The notes below the pieces were generated by a model. That model saw only the letters and a program-made list of their open reading frames with translations. It was not told the DNA's origin and ran no database searches. The position numbers were made by a program, and so were the translations under genes. From Odoribacter laneus YIT 12061 (lineage in GTDB: Bacteria > Bacteroidota > Bacteroidia > Bacteroidales > Marinifilaceae), in NCBI RefSeq assembly GCF_000243215.1, contig NZ_JH594597.1:1-64000 (forward strand): a DNA stretch of 64,000 nucleotides, read 5' to 3'. Every line of letters starts with the position of its first letter. Position 1 is the first letter of the stretch. This document shows positions 9,941 through 19,918 of this stretch, one piece after another.

Positions 9941-11440
9941 TTACATATATAAATCCCGCTCCCCGGCTGCTATCCGCCTGTAATAATTAAAAAAAGTCGG
10001 CAACAATTTTTTATCCGTGAAAAAAGAGGTATTTTCTATTTCCTGCAATTCCCGTTGAATCAAACGCTCTCCGGCTTCCTTCGTTGCCGCAGAAGCATAA
10101 TCATTGAGGTATTCCCGGAAAGTAAGTACAGCATTCAATTTACAAAACTTTCCTTCTACCCCTTTCTCCAACAAATTCATAATCTTATCGCCCGTTCGCC
10201 CACAGCGATAACCAGCCGTACAAAAAGAAGTAATATATCCATCATCTGCCAATTCCTTTATCACTTCATCCAAACTTCTTTGATCTCCTAACATAAACTG
10301 TACTTTATCCGCATTTTCTTCTTGCAATTTCTTTCCGGCATAAGCTCCGATACCGATTTTGGAAGAAGCATCCGTTTGGGTACAACCGTAATTGATAATC
10401 TCTCTCCTCAATTCAGCTCTTTCCCTTGCCGTCACGATCAGCCCCGTATAAGGTACAGCCAGACGCAATACCATTACCAACCGTTTGAATGCATCGTCAT
10501 TTACCAAATAAGGAGAATTCTCGCTGAGAAAACTTCCCGGTGCCGGTTGCATTCTGGGGAAAGATATGGTATGAGGTCCGATACCGAATTGCCGCTCTAA
10601 ATCGTGCGCATGTTCCACCAAGCCCATCACTTCGAATTTCCAATCGTATAAACCGAAAAGTGCTCCAATAGCGACATCATCAATTCCGGCATCCATCGCC
10701 CGATGCATAGCATATAATCTCCAGCGGAAATTCCCCTTTATCGTATTGGCCGGATGTAACTCCGCATAACGTCCCGGATGATAAGTCTCCTGGAAAACCT
10801 GAAAAGTTCCAATACCCGCACGCCACAATTTTCTCAAATCTTCAACAGCCATAGGAGCTGCATTTATATTTACCCGGCGAATATTATTAAAACCATTCCC
10901 GGAAGGAGTAGTCCGTTTTACTGCATATATCGTTGAAATCGAATCGGCTATATAATCTGCATCACTCTTAGGATGCTCTCCGTATACGGCAATCAGACGT
11001 TTGTGTCCCTCATCAATAATAGCTTCCGTTTCGCGATAGATCTCCTCAGGCGATAAGATATGCCTTTTTTCTTCCGGGTTATCACTTCGGAAACCACAGT
11101 AAACACAACGGTTTACACATAAATTAGAGCAGTATAAAGGCGCAAAAAATACAATCCGGTTGTCGTATACCCGCTTTTTCACTTCCAGGGCTGCTTCCCG
11201 CATTTCTTCTAACAAAGCCGGGTCTGTCACATTTAATAGTACAGCCGTCTCTTCAGGGGTAAGTAATTTTATCGATAAAGATTTCTGTAAGATGTCCCGA
11301 ACCCTCTGCGGATCCGGATGAGCTTGTTGCTCTAAATTTGTTCTGATCTTTTTTTCATCGATAAAGTCTTTCCCTTTTACCAGATATTTATCGATTTCCT
11401 CTTGTCGTATGACCTGCTTTACCCAAGCTTGTACATCCAT
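9941..11440 (-). CDS. hydG: [FeFe]-hydrogenase maturase HydG (radical SAM tyrosine lyase), variant C-terminus
   Basis: HydG cleaves tyrosine by radical SAM chemistry to give p-cresol, CO and cyanide for the hydrogenase H-cluster. The SAM cluster motif CX3CX2C is C108-VNR-C112-VY-C115, followed by GFRSDN. The 499-residue length is slightly above the usual 470. The auxiliary-cluster motif near the C-terminus normally reads CX2CX22C; here it is C407-T-A-G410 with C433 in place, and an extra Cys at 413, so the second canonical ligand is Gly. The DNA codon is GGT and the surrounding sequence (GRTGDKIM) is well conserved, so it is not a frameshift. No hydE, hydF or hydrogenase gene lies in the window. 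A HydG-like paralogue with another role is possible. Confidence 0.85.
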   Translation of the reverse strand: MDVQAWVKQVIRQEEIDKYLVKGKDFIDEKKIRTNLEQQAHPDPQRVRDILQKSLSIKLLTPEETAVLLNVTDPALLEEMREAALEVKKRVYDNRIVFFAPLYCSNLCVNRCVYCGFRSDNPEEKRHILSPEEIYRETEAIIDEGHKRLIAVYGEHPKSDADYIADSISTIYAVKRTTPSGNGFNNIRRVNINAAPMAVEDLRKLWRAGIGTFQVFQETYHPGRYAELHPANTIKGNFRWRLYAMHRAMDAGIDDVAIGALFGLYDWKFEVMGLVEHAHDLERQFGIGPHTISFPRMQPAPGSFLSENSPYLVNDDAFKRLVMVLRLAVPYTGLIVTARERAELRREIINYGCTQTDASSKIGIGAYAGKKLQEENADKVQFMLGDQRSLDEVIKELADDGYITSFCTAGYRCGRTGDKIMNLLEKGVEGKFCKLNAVLTFREYLNDYASAATKEAGERLIQRELQEIENTSFFTDKKLLPTFFNYYRRIAAGERDLYM

Positions 11441-11669
11441 GTTTAACTATTATTTAAATATTACTTTTATTACGCCTGAAGAACTGATACTCAACAAAAC
11501 GGCAATTATCTTTTCCTACAGAAGAACCCATCCCACGGAACACAGAGAAGTCGTTCAGGCACACCTTTTTTATACCACAAAGATTGTCAATAATTTCCGA
11601 ATGCTGAAACTATTTACCTATATTTTTTTCTATCAACCGATATATTCTTTCTATCCTAAAAATCAAATG

Positions 11670-12578
11670 TCAAGCATCAGAAAGATTCCGGAGAATTCTT
11701 GCCAATCCCGTTCTTTCTAAAGGAGTATCTTTAAACAGACGGGCAAAAGTAAATTCATCCATTTTCTTCCAATCTTCCTTTTGCAGATTCAACCTTTCCG
11801 GAGACGGTAAAAAGGCTGCCACCTGATGCATCTTTGCACGGCTGTTCCAAGGACAGACTTCCTGGCAAATATCACAACCGAATATTCTCTCTCCTGCTTT
11901 TTGTTTTACAAATTCCGGGTATTCCCCTTTATTTTCAATGGTATGGTAAGATATACACTTTCGGGCATCCAACTGGTAAGGGGCTAAAGCCCCTGTAGGG
12001 CAAGCTTCTATACAACGATTACAATTTCCACAATAGTTCTTATCAAAAGGTATATGATAACGATCGAATTTTTCAGGAGTAATAATGATTCCGATAAAAC
12101 AAAAGGACCCTTTTTCCCGGTTGATCAGCAAAGTATTTTTTCCCACCCAACCCAGTCCTGCCCGTCTGGCCCATTCATGTTCCAATACGGGGGCCGAATC
12201 GACAAAACACCTTCCGGCAATCTGTCCCTTCAATTGCTCCAGTTTTTCTTTCACAATTTTATGGTAATCTTTCCCGTACGCATATCGGGCAATTACCGGA
12301 ATTCCCTCCGCTTGCCGAAAAGGATGGAAATAATTGGTAAGGGTAACGATGAGGGAATGTGCATTTTCGACCAACAGACGAGGATCTTCTCTTTTATCCA
12401 CATTCCGCTCCATATAAGACATTCCGGCCTGACATCCTTTCTGCAACCACAATTGCAAATGGCGTATCTCCTGCCCCAACTTTTCATAAGGGGCTACCCC
12501 GATAACATCAAATCCGAGCGTTGCCGCTTTCCGGCAAAAATCCTCCAGTTTCAATGTTCCTCTCGGATCAGATATCAT
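11670..12578 (-). CDS. queG: Epoxyqueuosine reductase QueG
   Basis: QueG carries out the last step of queuosine synthesis, the cobalamin-dependent reduction of epoxyqueuosine at position 34 of tRNAs. Visible are the C-terminal ferredoxin-like double-cluster motifs CGNCNRCIEACPTGAL and CDICQEVCPWN, and the N-terminal cobalamin-binding region with ARYAYGKDYH and WVGKNTLLI. Its 302 residues are the normal family length. The start overlaps the end of the DUF59 gene by 11 bases, so translation is coupled to the suf genes. That makes sense for an enzyme needing two [4Fe-4S] clusters. It is the last gene of the suf run; a 229-base gap without evident features separates it from hydG. Confidence 0.95.
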   Translation of the reverse strand: MISDPRGTLKLEDFCRKAATLGFDVIGVAPYEKLGQEIRHLQLWLQKGCQAGMSYMERNVDKREDPRLLVENAHSLIVTLTNYFHPFRQAEGIPVIARYAYGKDYHKIVKEKLEQLKGQIAGRCFVDSAPVLEHEWARRAGLGWVGKNTLLINREKGSFCFIGIIITPEKFDRYHIPFDKNYCGNCNRCIEACPTGALAPYQLDARKCISYHTIENKGEYPEFVKQKAGERIFGCDICQEVCPWNSRAKMHQVAAFLPSPERLNLQKEDWKKMDEFTFARLFKDTPLERTGLARILRNLSDA

Positions 12579-12882
12579 ATCCCAATTCCAACTTCGCTAC
12601 CTCACTCATACGCTCCGGTCCCCAAGCCGGTTCAAAAACCAGGTTTACCGTGACGCTCTCTATCCCCTCCACTTCCATAACCACATCGTGAACCTGCTGT
12701 ACAATCTCATCAGCAATAGGACAACCGGGGGCCGTCAACGTCATATCGATAATCACCTCCGCCGGCTTTACAAAATGAATCTCATAAATCAATCCCAAAT
12801 CCCAGATATTCACCGGTATTTCCGGATCGTAAACCGTACAAAGTTTCTCTATGATCAGGTCCCTCATTAAACTAGCAGCCAT
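12568..12882 (-). CDS. DUF59/MIP18 family Fe-S assembly protein (SufT-like)
   Basis: A 104-residue protein with the DUF59 core: DPEIPVNIWDLGLIYEI, then MTLTAPGCPIADEI with the conserved Cys. Members of this family (SufT, PaaD, eukaryotic MIP18) help mature Fe-S proteins, though the chemical role is not settled. It follows sufE by 32 bases and overlaps queG, so it belongs to the suf operon, as in many Bacteroidetes and Firmicutes. I assign family and pathway with confidence but give no gene symbol because sufT has been used for more than one type. Confidence 0.88.
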   Translation of the reverse strand: MAASLMRDLIIEKLCTVYDPEIPVNIWDLGLIYEIHFVKPAEVIIDMTLTAPGCPIADEIVQQVHDVVMEVEGIESVTVNLVFEPAWGPERMSEVAKLELGYDI

Positions 12883-12914
12883 AATTCTAAAATTACATAT
12901 TCATTAGTGGAAAC

Positions 12915-13337
12915 TTATTTTTTGGCAGAAAAAGCAATCGCATACATTTTTATCTGCTTTACCATAGACAATAGTCCATTGGAACGAGTAGGAGACAAAT
13001 GCTGCGTCAAACCGATTTCATCGATAAACTTTAAATCGGCCTTTGCAATATCTTCCGGCTTTTGCCCCGAAAATACCCTGACCAATAAGCCTGCAATTCC
13101 TTTTGTAATAATCGCATCGCTATCTGCCGTAAAATAAAGCAAATTTCCCTGCATTCCGGCGTGAAACCATACCCGGGACTGACATCCTTTTATCAGGTTA
13201 TTTTCCGTTTTATATTGCTCCTCCATGGCGGGCATAGCCGTCCCGATTTCTATCAGATAGGCATACTTATCCATCCAATCGTCATAGACCGAAAATTCAT
13301 CTATAATGTCCTGTTCTATTTTTTCTATTGTTTCCAT
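12915..13337 (-). CDS. sufE: Cysteine desulfuration protein SufE
   Basis: SufE accepts the persulfide from SufS and passes sulfur to the SufBCD scaffold. The 140-residue protein shows the family pattern: YLIEIGTAMPAM near the N-terminus, then NLIKGCQSRVW with the sulfur-accepting Cys (about residue 51), and FIDEIGLTQHLSPTRSNGL near the end. It lies 51 bases downstream of sufS on the same strand, between sufS and the DUF59 gene. Normal length and no oddities. Confidence 0.95.
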   Translation of the reverse strand: METIEKIEQDIIDEFSVYDDWMDKYAYLIEIGTAMPAMEEQYKTENNLIKGCQSRVWFHAGMQGNLLYFTADSDAIITKGIAGLLVRVFSGQKPEDIAKADLKFIDEIGLTQHLSPTRSNGLLSMVKQIKMYAIAFSAKK

Positions 13338-13388
13338 AATCTTCTATTCTCGTTATTAGCTTCCCGACCTCCTCTCTTCTTATCCTCC

Positions 13389-14609
13389 TTATAGCCGAAA
13401 CATTTTCTCCACTTTTTCGATCCCCCGGCAAAAAATATCTATTTCCTGTTCTGTATTGTACATTGCTAAAGAAGCTCTGACCATGCCGGTAACACCATAA
13501 TGTTGCATCACCGGTTCCGCACACAACTGTCCCGTCCTTACGGCTATTCCCATTTTATCCAACAAAAGCCCTACATCTGAATGGTGAATATTCCCGACGG
13601 CAAAAGAAAGGACAGACGATTTACAAGCCGCTTCCCCAAAAATTCGCATCCCGGGAATCCGTTTCATTTGTTCCATAGCATATTCCAACAACTGATGCTC
13701 ATAACCGGCAAAATGCTCCATGCCAACCGACTCTACGTATTTCAAAGCCTCTCCTAATCCGATAATACCAATAAAATCAGGAGTTCCGGCTTCAAATTTA
13801 AACGGGAGTTCATTATAAGTCGTTTTCTCAAAACGCACCTCTCTGATCATTTCTCCTCCCCCTTGCCAAGGCGGCATCTGATTTAACAATTCTTCTTTAC
13901 CATATAATACTCCTACTCCCGTCGGTCCATAAATTTTATGTGCGGAAAAAACAAAAAAATCACAATCCAACTCCTGCACATCTACCGGAATATGTTGTAT
14001 AGCCTGGGCACCATCTATCAATACCTTCGCTCCACACCGATGAGCCTGGGCGATAATCTCTCTCACGGGATTTACTGTTCCCAAAACATTCGAAACATAA
14101 GCCACCCCAACTAGTTTTACCCGATCCGTCAAAAGACGCCCAAAAGCCTCTTTATCCAATTCCCCCTTATCTGTAAAAGGAACAACTTTTAAAATAGCCC
14201 CTTTCCGCTCACACAACATTTGCCAGGGAACAATATTGGCATGATGCTCCATTTCGGTTACTAAAATCTCATCTCCCTCCTCAATAAAAGCTTCCCCATA
14301 AGTGTAAGCAATCAAATTAATGCTTTCGGTTGTTCCCCTCGTAAAAATAATTTCTTTTTCCGAAGCTGCCCGAATAAAACGCTGCACAATACGACGGGCT
14401 TCTTCGTTAGCATCCGTACATACATTACTGAGATAATGCACTCCGCGATGTACATTTGAGTTGTATTTGAGATAATACTCGGTCATTTTTTCAATAACCG
14501 GAAGCGGACGCTGACTGGTAGCCCCATTATCCAGATATACCAACGGCTTTCCATATATTTTTTCCTCCAAAATCGGAAAGTCCTGCCGGATTCTATTCAC
14601 ATCAAACAT
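13389..14609 (-). CDS. sufS: Cysteine desulfurase SufS
   Basis: A 406-residue PLP enzyme that removes sulfur from cysteine and forms a persulfide for Fe-S cluster synthesis. The PLP-binding lysine is in FVFSAHKIYGPTGVGVLYG, the catalytic Cys is in RTGQLCAEPVM, and the N-terminus contains LVYLDNGATSQRP, all type II (SufS) signatures. The short active-site loop with RTGQLC instead of the usual RTGHHC is a mild variant. It follows sufD by 66 bases and precedes sufE, its sulfur acceptor. Cytoplasmic homodimer in known family members. Confidence 0.96.
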   Translation of the reverse strand: MFDVNRIRQDFPILEEKIYGKPLVYLDNGATSQRPLPVIEKMTEYYLKYNSNVHRGVHYLSNVCTDANEEARRIVQRFIRAASEKEIIFTRGTTESINLIAYTYGEAFIEEGDEILVTEMEHHANIVPWQMLCERKGAILKVVPFTDKGELDKEAFGRLLTDRVKLVGVAYVSNVLGTVNPVREIIAQAHRCGAKVLIDGAQAIQHIPVDVQELDCDFFVFSAHKIYGPTGVGVLYGKEELLNQMPPWQGGGEMIREVRFEKTTYNELPFKFEAGTPDFIGIIGLGEALKYVESVGMEHFAGYEHQLLEYAMEQMKRIPGMRIFGEAACKSSVLSFAVGNIHHSDVGLLLDKMGIAVRTGQLCAEPVMQHYGVTGMVRASLAMYNTEQEIDIFCRGIEKVEKMFRL

Positions 14610-14675
14610 GATTGATTCAATTTAATTCTTCTCGGTTTTGATTAAAATGGCCCTTTAAAAACAGGTCGAAGGCAA

Positions 14676-16037
14676 CTACTTTTTACACTGCATCAGGCAA
14701 TTGTGACATTTTGAAAACTCGCCCCTCAACCGCTTATCGATTAAATCGTCTATTTTTACCCGCAGCGGTTCCAATTTTACCCGCTGAACAATGTCATGTG
14801 CAAAACCAAACATCATCATCATCCGGGCTTCCGCCAAACTGATTCCCCGGGAACGCAGATAAAACATAGCTTCCTCGTCTATTTGCCCCACTGTAGCTCC
14901 GTGGCTACATTTTACGTCATCGGCATCAATGATCAACTGAGGTTTGGCATTTACCCGAGCCGAATCCGTCAGTAACAAATTATTATTCGCCTGATAAGCC
15001 TCCGTTTTCTGAGCATCCGGTTCTACCCGGATACATCCTGAAAAATTAGCTAAAGACGAATCATCTAATACACCCTTGAAATGTTCATTACTGGTACAAT
15101 GAGGAGCAATATGATCGATATACGAAAAATTATCCACTTTCTGACTTTTATCCAAAATATAAATCCCATATAAATGACATTCTCCTCCTTCTTCGTTTAA
15201 AGCCACATACTGATTATTCCGGATCATACCTCCATACAAAGTAACCATATTGCTTTCAAAAACGGCATTCCGCTGTTCCGATACAAACAATGAATTAATC
15301 TGAGAAGCTCCCAAATGCTGATTTTGTACCTGATAATAATCTAAATGCGCCCCTTCTCCTACATATATTTCGGTTACATTATTCATCAAGAAATAATTTT
15401 CCGACAATGTATGATCGCATACCAGTAAAGTAGCTTCCGCTCCCTTCTCCAAAATAATCATATTTCGCTGATAAGCCATCAAGTCGGCCTTAGCCCGCAG
15501 CAGATTCACGATCTGAAGAGGACGCTTCAAATTTACTCCCTCCGGAATATACACAAATACCCCATCCTGAGCAAAAGCCGTATTTAAAGAAACCAGCCCA
15601 TCCTTTACCGCTGCCGGAGCATACTGATTGTAATGAGCAGCAAACAATTCCGGATATTTCAAACTCGCTTCCTGAAAACTACAGATAACCACCCCTTCCG
15701 GTACATCTGCCTTTTCATTTTCTTTAAAATACCAACCGTTAACAGTCAGCAACAAATCCGTAGCAAGCTCCGGAACGGCACAGCGAAAAACTTCTTTCAC
15801 ATTTACATCCTGAGGAATATATTTTAATACGACTTTGTAATCCTTTCCGAATACCGGAAGCAAATCCATATATAAATAATCCTCTGTTTTAAAAGGAATC
15901 CCTCCCAAAGCTAAAAACTTACTGAAAGCGTCCTCCCGAAAAGCATTCACCTCCGGTCCACAGCCAGCTTCCATCCACGAACGCCCTTCTCTAAAAAGCG
16001 ATACGAAATCATTATTTATTTTATCAATTCCAGTCAT
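14676..16037 (-). CDS. sufD: Fe-S cluster assembly protein SufD
   Basis: A 453-residue scaffold partner of SufB and SufC. The right-handed beta-helix core appears in residues 150-400, with DDSSLANFSGCIRVEPDAQKT and DADDVKCSHGATVGQIDEEA, the latter close to the SufB/D C-terminal consensus. It ends in a Cys-containing tail (KCHNCLMQCKK) longer than I expect and of unknown significance. The gene sits between sufC and sufS, spaced 58 and 66 bases from them. SufD forms a heterodimer with SufB and is thought to take part in iron acquisition for the nascent cluster. Confidence 0.94.
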   Translation of the reverse strand: MTGIDKINNDFVSLFREGRSWMEAGCGPEVNAFREDAFSKFLALGGIPFKTEDYLYMDLLPVFGKDYKVVLKYIPQDVNVKEVFRCAVPELATDLLLTVNGWYFKENEKADVPEGVVICSFQEASLKYPELFAAHYNQYAPAAVKDGLVSLNTAFAQDGVFVYIPEGVNLKRPLQIVNLLRAKADLMAYQRNMIILEKGAEATLLVCDHTLSENYFLMNNVTEIYVGEGAHLDYYQVQNQHLGASQINSLFVSEQRNAVFESNMVTLYGGMIRNNQYVALNEEGGECHLYGIYILDKSQKVDNFSYIDHIAPHCTSNEHFKGVLDDSSLANFSGCIRVEPDAQKTEAYQANNNLLLTDSARVNAKPQLIIDADDVKCSHGATVGQIDEEAMFYLRSRGISLAEARMMMMFGFAHDIVQRVKLEPLRVKIDDLIDKRLRGEFSKCHNCLMQCKK

Positions 16038-16095
16038 ATATCTTGCATTACCAATTCCCCTAATCCCTGCTCAACTTCCTACGGAATAAAAATTA

Positions 16096-16848
16096 TTATT
16101 TTTTCATCTCTTCTTTAATCCAGTCATAACCCTGTTTTTCCAGTTGCGCTACCAACTCCTTACCGGCAGTTTTTACAATCCGGCCATCGTATAATACATG
16201 CACCACATCCGGAACGATATAATCTAACAAACGCTGGTAATGCGTAATCACAATCGTAGCATTCTCCGGTTTCTTCAACTTATTGACCCCCTGTGCAACC
16301 GTCCGCAAAGCATCTATGTCCAAACCGGAATCCGTCTCGTCCAATATCGCCAACTTCGGCTCTAAGACCGCCATCTGAAATATTTCATTTTTCTTTTTTT
16401 CCCCTCCGGAAAATCCCTCGTTCAGAGAACGATTTAAAAGTTTGCTATCAATCCCTACCAATTCCATCTTTTCCCGGATCATTTTTAAAAATTCACCGGC
16501 CGGATAAGGAGGCAGTCCCTGATATTTCCGATGCTCATTGACGGCCGTCTTTAAAAAATTCACCGTACTTACCCCAGGGATTTCTACAGGATATTGAAAA
16601 CTCAAAAAGATTCCTTCCCGGGCACGGTCTTCCGCCGGCAATTCCAACAAATTCTTTCCATTAAATTCTACTTCTCCTTCTGTTACTTCAAAACGTTCCC
16701 GACCTGTCAATACAGCAGACAACGTACTTTTTCCGGCTCCGTTCGGACCCATTATCGCATGAACTTCTCCGGCTTTTACTTCCAGATCTATCCCTTTAAG
16801 TATTTCTTTTCCGTCAACAACGGCATGTAAATTCTTTATTTTTAACAT
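16096..16848 (-). CDS. sufC: Fe-S cluster assembly ATPase SufC
   Basis: A 250-residue soluble ABC-type ATPase. Walker A is GPNGAGKST (about 35-43), the signature is FSGGEKKKNEIFQMA, and Walker B with the catalytic Glu region is LAILDETDSGLDIDAL. The KKKNE sequence after the signature is characteristic of SufC. It drives conformational change in the SufBCD scaffold. The gene lies 70 bases after sufB and 58 before sufD. Normal length and no missing residues. Confidence 0.97.
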   Translation of the reverse strand: MLKIKNLHAVVDGKEILKGIDLEVKAGEVHAIMGPNGAGKSTLSAVLTGRERFEVTEGEVEFNGKNLLELPAEDRAREGIFLSFQYPVEIPGVSTVNFLKTAVNEHRKYQGLPPYPAGEFLKMIREKMELVGIDSKLLNRSLNEGFSGGEKKKNEIFQMAVLEPKLAILDETDSGLDIDALRTVAQGVNKLKKPENATIVITHYQRLLDYIVPDVVHVLYDGRIVKTAGKELVAQLEKQGYDWIKEEMKK

Positions 16849-16918
16849 AGCATTTGAATTGAAATCGATAATTGGAATACTGCTTCTATTATCTTATATT
16901 TTCTTCTCTTATTTACGT

Positions 16919-18364
16919 TTATCCGACGCTCCCTTCCAAGCTTATCTGTAATAATTTTTGGGCTTCTACAGCAAATTCCATAGGCATCTTGTTGATGACA
17001 TCCCCGGCATAACCCTTGATAATCAATCCGACTGCATCTTCGGTCGATATGCCCCGCTGATTACAATAAAAAATCTGATCTTCCCCGATCTTAGAAGTCG
17101 TCGCCTCATGTTCTACCTGTGCTGTGGAATTCTCAATTTCCAGATAAGGAAAAGTATGTGCACCACATTTATCTCCCAATAAAAGCGAATCACATTGAGA
17201 ATAATTTCTCGCATTTTTACATGTCTTCACCACCTTTACTTTTCCCCGGTAAGCATTACTACTGTACCCTGCCGATATACCCTTCGATACGATACGGCTC
17301 CGGGTATTATTGCCAATGTGAATCATTTTTGTACCCGTATCGGCCTGCTGGTAATTATTGGTCACGGCTACCGAATAAAATTCGCTCACAGACCCGTCAC
17401 CTTTCAAAATAGTACTGGGATATTTCCAGGTAATGGCAGAACCGGTCTCGACCTGCGCCCAGATTAAACGGGCATTCTCACCCCGACAAAGCCCTCGTTT
17501 GGTAACGAAGTTATAAATTCCTCCCTTGCCTTCTTTATTCCCCGGATACCAGTTTTGTACAGTACTGTATTTGACTTCTGCATTTTTTTCTACAACGATT
17601 TCCACAATAGCAGCATGCAGTTGATTCTCATCCCGCATAGGCGCTGTACAACCTTCCAGATAACTTACATAAGCCTCTTCTTCCGCCACAATCAACGTTC
17701 GCTCAAACTGACCGGTTTTCGCTGCGTTGATCCGGAAATAAGTAGACAACTCCATAGGACAACGCACCCCCTTCGGAATATATACAAAAGAACCATCGCT
17801 AAATACAGCCGAATTCAAAGCGGCAAAAAAATTGTCCCCATAAGGTACAACCGTACCCAAATATTTTTTCACCAAATCCGGATGATTTTTTACTGCTTCT
17901 GAAAACGAACAAAAAATCACACCTCTTTCCGCTAAAGTCTCTTTAAAAGTCGTCTTCACAGAAATACTGTCCATAACGGCATCTACCGCTACCCCCGCCA
18001 AAGTTTTCTGTTCATTGAGCGGAATTCCCAATTTATCGAACGTTGCCTTTAACTCCGGATCAACATCTTCCCACTCTTTTTTTACCTCCTGTTTCGGAGC
18101 AGCATAATAAATAATATCCTGATAATCAATCTCCGGAATATTCAATTGCGCCCAACGGGGCATCTTCATTATCAACCATTTCCGATAAGCTTTTAAACGA
18201 AATTCCAGCAACCATTCCGGCTCTTCTTTTTTAGCCGATATGGTACGGATCACGTCTTCATTCAATCCTTTTCCTATCGTATCCGTCTCTACATCTGTTA
18301 CAAAACCGTATTTATATTCACTAGCTGTAACTTCCTGTAATATATTGTCTTGTTCTTTAGCCAT
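16919..18364 (-). CDS. sufB: Fe-S cluster assembly protein SufB
   Basis: A 481-residue main scaffold on which new Fe-S clusters form. It contains the SufB hallmarks: [30 protein letters not shown], a C-terminal segment [20 protein letters not shown] carrying the conserved Cys, and the Glu/His-rich strand [18 protein letters not shown]. It is the first gene of the sufBCDSE-DUF59-queG run. A TATTTTTG -7 box on the minus strand at 18455-18462 may drive the operon, leaving a leader of about 85 bases; no good -33 box accompanies it. No IscR- or Fur-type gene is adjacent. Confidence 0.97.
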   Translation of the reverse strand: MAKEQDNILQEVTASEYKYGFVTDVETDTIGKGLNEDVIRTISAKKEEPEWLLEFRLKAYRKWLIMKMPRWAQLNIPEIDYQDIIYYAAPKQEVKKEWEDVDPELKATFDKLGIPLNEQKTLAGVAVDAVMDSISVKTTFKETLAERGVIFCSFSEAVKNHPDLVKKYLGTVVPYGDNFFAALNSAVFSDGSFVYIPKGVRCPMELSTYFRINAAKTGQFERTLIVAEEEAYVSYLEGCTAPMRDENQLHAAIVEIVVEKNAEVKYSTVQNWYPGNKEGKGGIYNFVTKRGLCRGENARLIWAQVETGSAITWKYPSTILKGDGSVSEFYSVAVTNNYQQADTGTKMIHIGNNTRSRIVSKGISAGYSSNAYRGKVKVVKTCKNARNYSQCDSLLLGDKCGAHTFPYLEIENSTAQVEHEATTSKIGEDQIFYCNQRGISTEDAVGLIIKGYAGDVINKMPMEFAVEAQKLLQISLEGSVG

Positions 18365-18828
18365 AAAAAATTCTTTGCTCTCAGATTTACGATTTTTATA
18401 GATAAAACGTTATTCTCTTCCCCTCTTTTCATCCGGTTCATTTTCTGAATTCTGCAAAAATACAAAAAAATATCCACTGCTACACTTACAAGGAATAGAT
18501 ATTCTTTATGGATTGATATTCAGTTTCTATGTTCCCGAAAAGCGACCAAACATCCGCTTTGTTTTTGTTGCCGGAGTTTCGTACCTCTATTTTTTACATT
18601 ATCTTTATCCCTTGAATAGAAAAAGCTCTACGATTCAACTATAAATCGCTGATTCGGCATAGAAAGCCACGGAAGGGTACGAAAAGAACCAAGGAAACAT
18701 TTATACCGATAAACTTTTGTATATGCAAACGACTAACTATTTATACCGTTGAAGAATTGAACTTTTAAACTTTTGAACCGATCTAAACAGGTTCACCTAA
18801 AAACAAGTTCTTAAACTCATTGAAAAAT
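18365..18828. other. Intergenic region between sufB and thiL
   Basis: This 464-base divergent gap holds a minus-strand TATTTTTG box (18455-18462) that could serve sufB. I find no exact TAnnTTTG box for thiL; TAAACTTTTG-like sequences near 18712 and 18765 are too long in the spacer. I see no open frame of conviction, RNA gene or repeat. Confidence 0.4.
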
Positions 18829-19884
18829 ATGGAAAATAAAAATTATACGGAACTTTCTTCCTTGGGGGAATTCGGCCTAATCGACCACCTGACCCGGCAC
18901 ATTGAACTGAAAAACAAATCGACTTTGAAAGGAGTAGGAGACGATGCTGCCGTATTAGACTATGGGGAGAAAAAAATATTAATGAGTACGGATATGCTCA
19001 TTCAGGGTATTCACTTCGATTTAACTTATACCCCCCTGAAACACCTGGGCTATAAAGCAGTTGCTTCCAATGTCAGCGATATTTGCGCCATGAACGGTAT
19101 TCCCCGGCAAATTACAGTCTCTTTAGCTGTCTCTAATCATTTTTCAGTAGAGAGCATCGAAGAACTGTATGCCGGAATTTACCTGGCTTGCGATCACTAT
19201 GGCGTAGATCTGGTAGGAGGTGATACTACTTCTTCTAAAACCGGTATGTGTATTAGCATTACGATTTTAGGAGAAGCTTATGCCGAAGATATCGTATACC
19301 GCAATACGGCAAAAGAGAATCAACTCCTATGTGTAAGCGGAGATTTGGGAGCTGCTTATATGGGACTTCAACTCTTAGAAAGAGAAAAAGCCGTTTTTGC
19401 CGGCCAACCGGAAAATAGTCAACCCGACTTCACTGGTTATGAATATATATTGGAACGGCAACTCAAACCGGAAGCGAGAATCGATATTATAAAATTGTTA
19501 AAAGAGAAAAATATCCGGCCGACAGCCATGATTGATATTTCGGACGGACTGGCCTCCGAAATTATGCATATATGTAAGGATTCTCAAGTGGGATGCACTA
19601 TTTACGAAGAAAAAATCCCCATAGACTATCAAACCTATAAAATGGCAGAAGAACTGAATCTGAATGCGACAGTGTGCGCCCTCTCCGGAGGAGAAGATTA
19701 TGAACTTCTATTTACAGCCCCTCTCGATTTATATGATAAACTCACCGCTTTGGAATCCGTCAGCGTCATCGGACACACTTGTAAAGCTTCAGCAGGTTAT
19801 ACTCTGATCACCCGGGATGGTAATTCTTTTGAACTCAAAGCACAAGGCTGGGTGAATTTCAATAAACCGGAGACAAAAGACTGA
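18829..19884 (+). CDS. thiL: Thiamine-monophosphate kinase
   Basis: ThiL phosphorylates thiamine phosphate to the cofactor thiamine diphosphate in the cytoplasm. The family signatures are visible: GVGDDAAVLDYG, then STDMLIQGIHFDL, NVSDICAMNG, GGDTTSSKTGM and IDISDGLASEIMHI, and near the end LSGGEDYELLFT. At 351 residues it is of normal length. I choose the ATG at 18829; the in-frame TTG three codons upstream is less likely. A helical protein gene follows after 34 bases and is probably co-transcribed. No other thi gene or TPP riboswitch is visible nearby. Confidence 0.95.
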   Translation: MENKNYTELSSLGEFGLIDHLTRHIELKNKSTLKGVGDDAAVLDYGEKKILMSTDMLIQGIHFDLTYTPLKHLGYKAVASNVSDICAMNGIPRQITVSLAVSNHFSVESIEELYAGIYLACDHYGVDLVGGDTTSSKTGMCISITILGEAYAEDIVYRNTAKENQLLCVSGDLGAAYMGLQLLEREKAVFAGQPENSQPDFTGYEYILERQLKPEARIDIIKLLKEKNIRPTAMIDISDGLASEIMHICKDSQVGCTIYEEKIPIDYQTYKMAEELNLNATVCALSGGEDYELLFTAPLDLYDKLTALESVSVIGHTCKASAGYTLITRDGNSFELKAQGWVNFNKPETKD

Positions 19885-19918
19885 AAAGAATTTATTTAAC
19901 GATCTGTCCTAAAAAATA

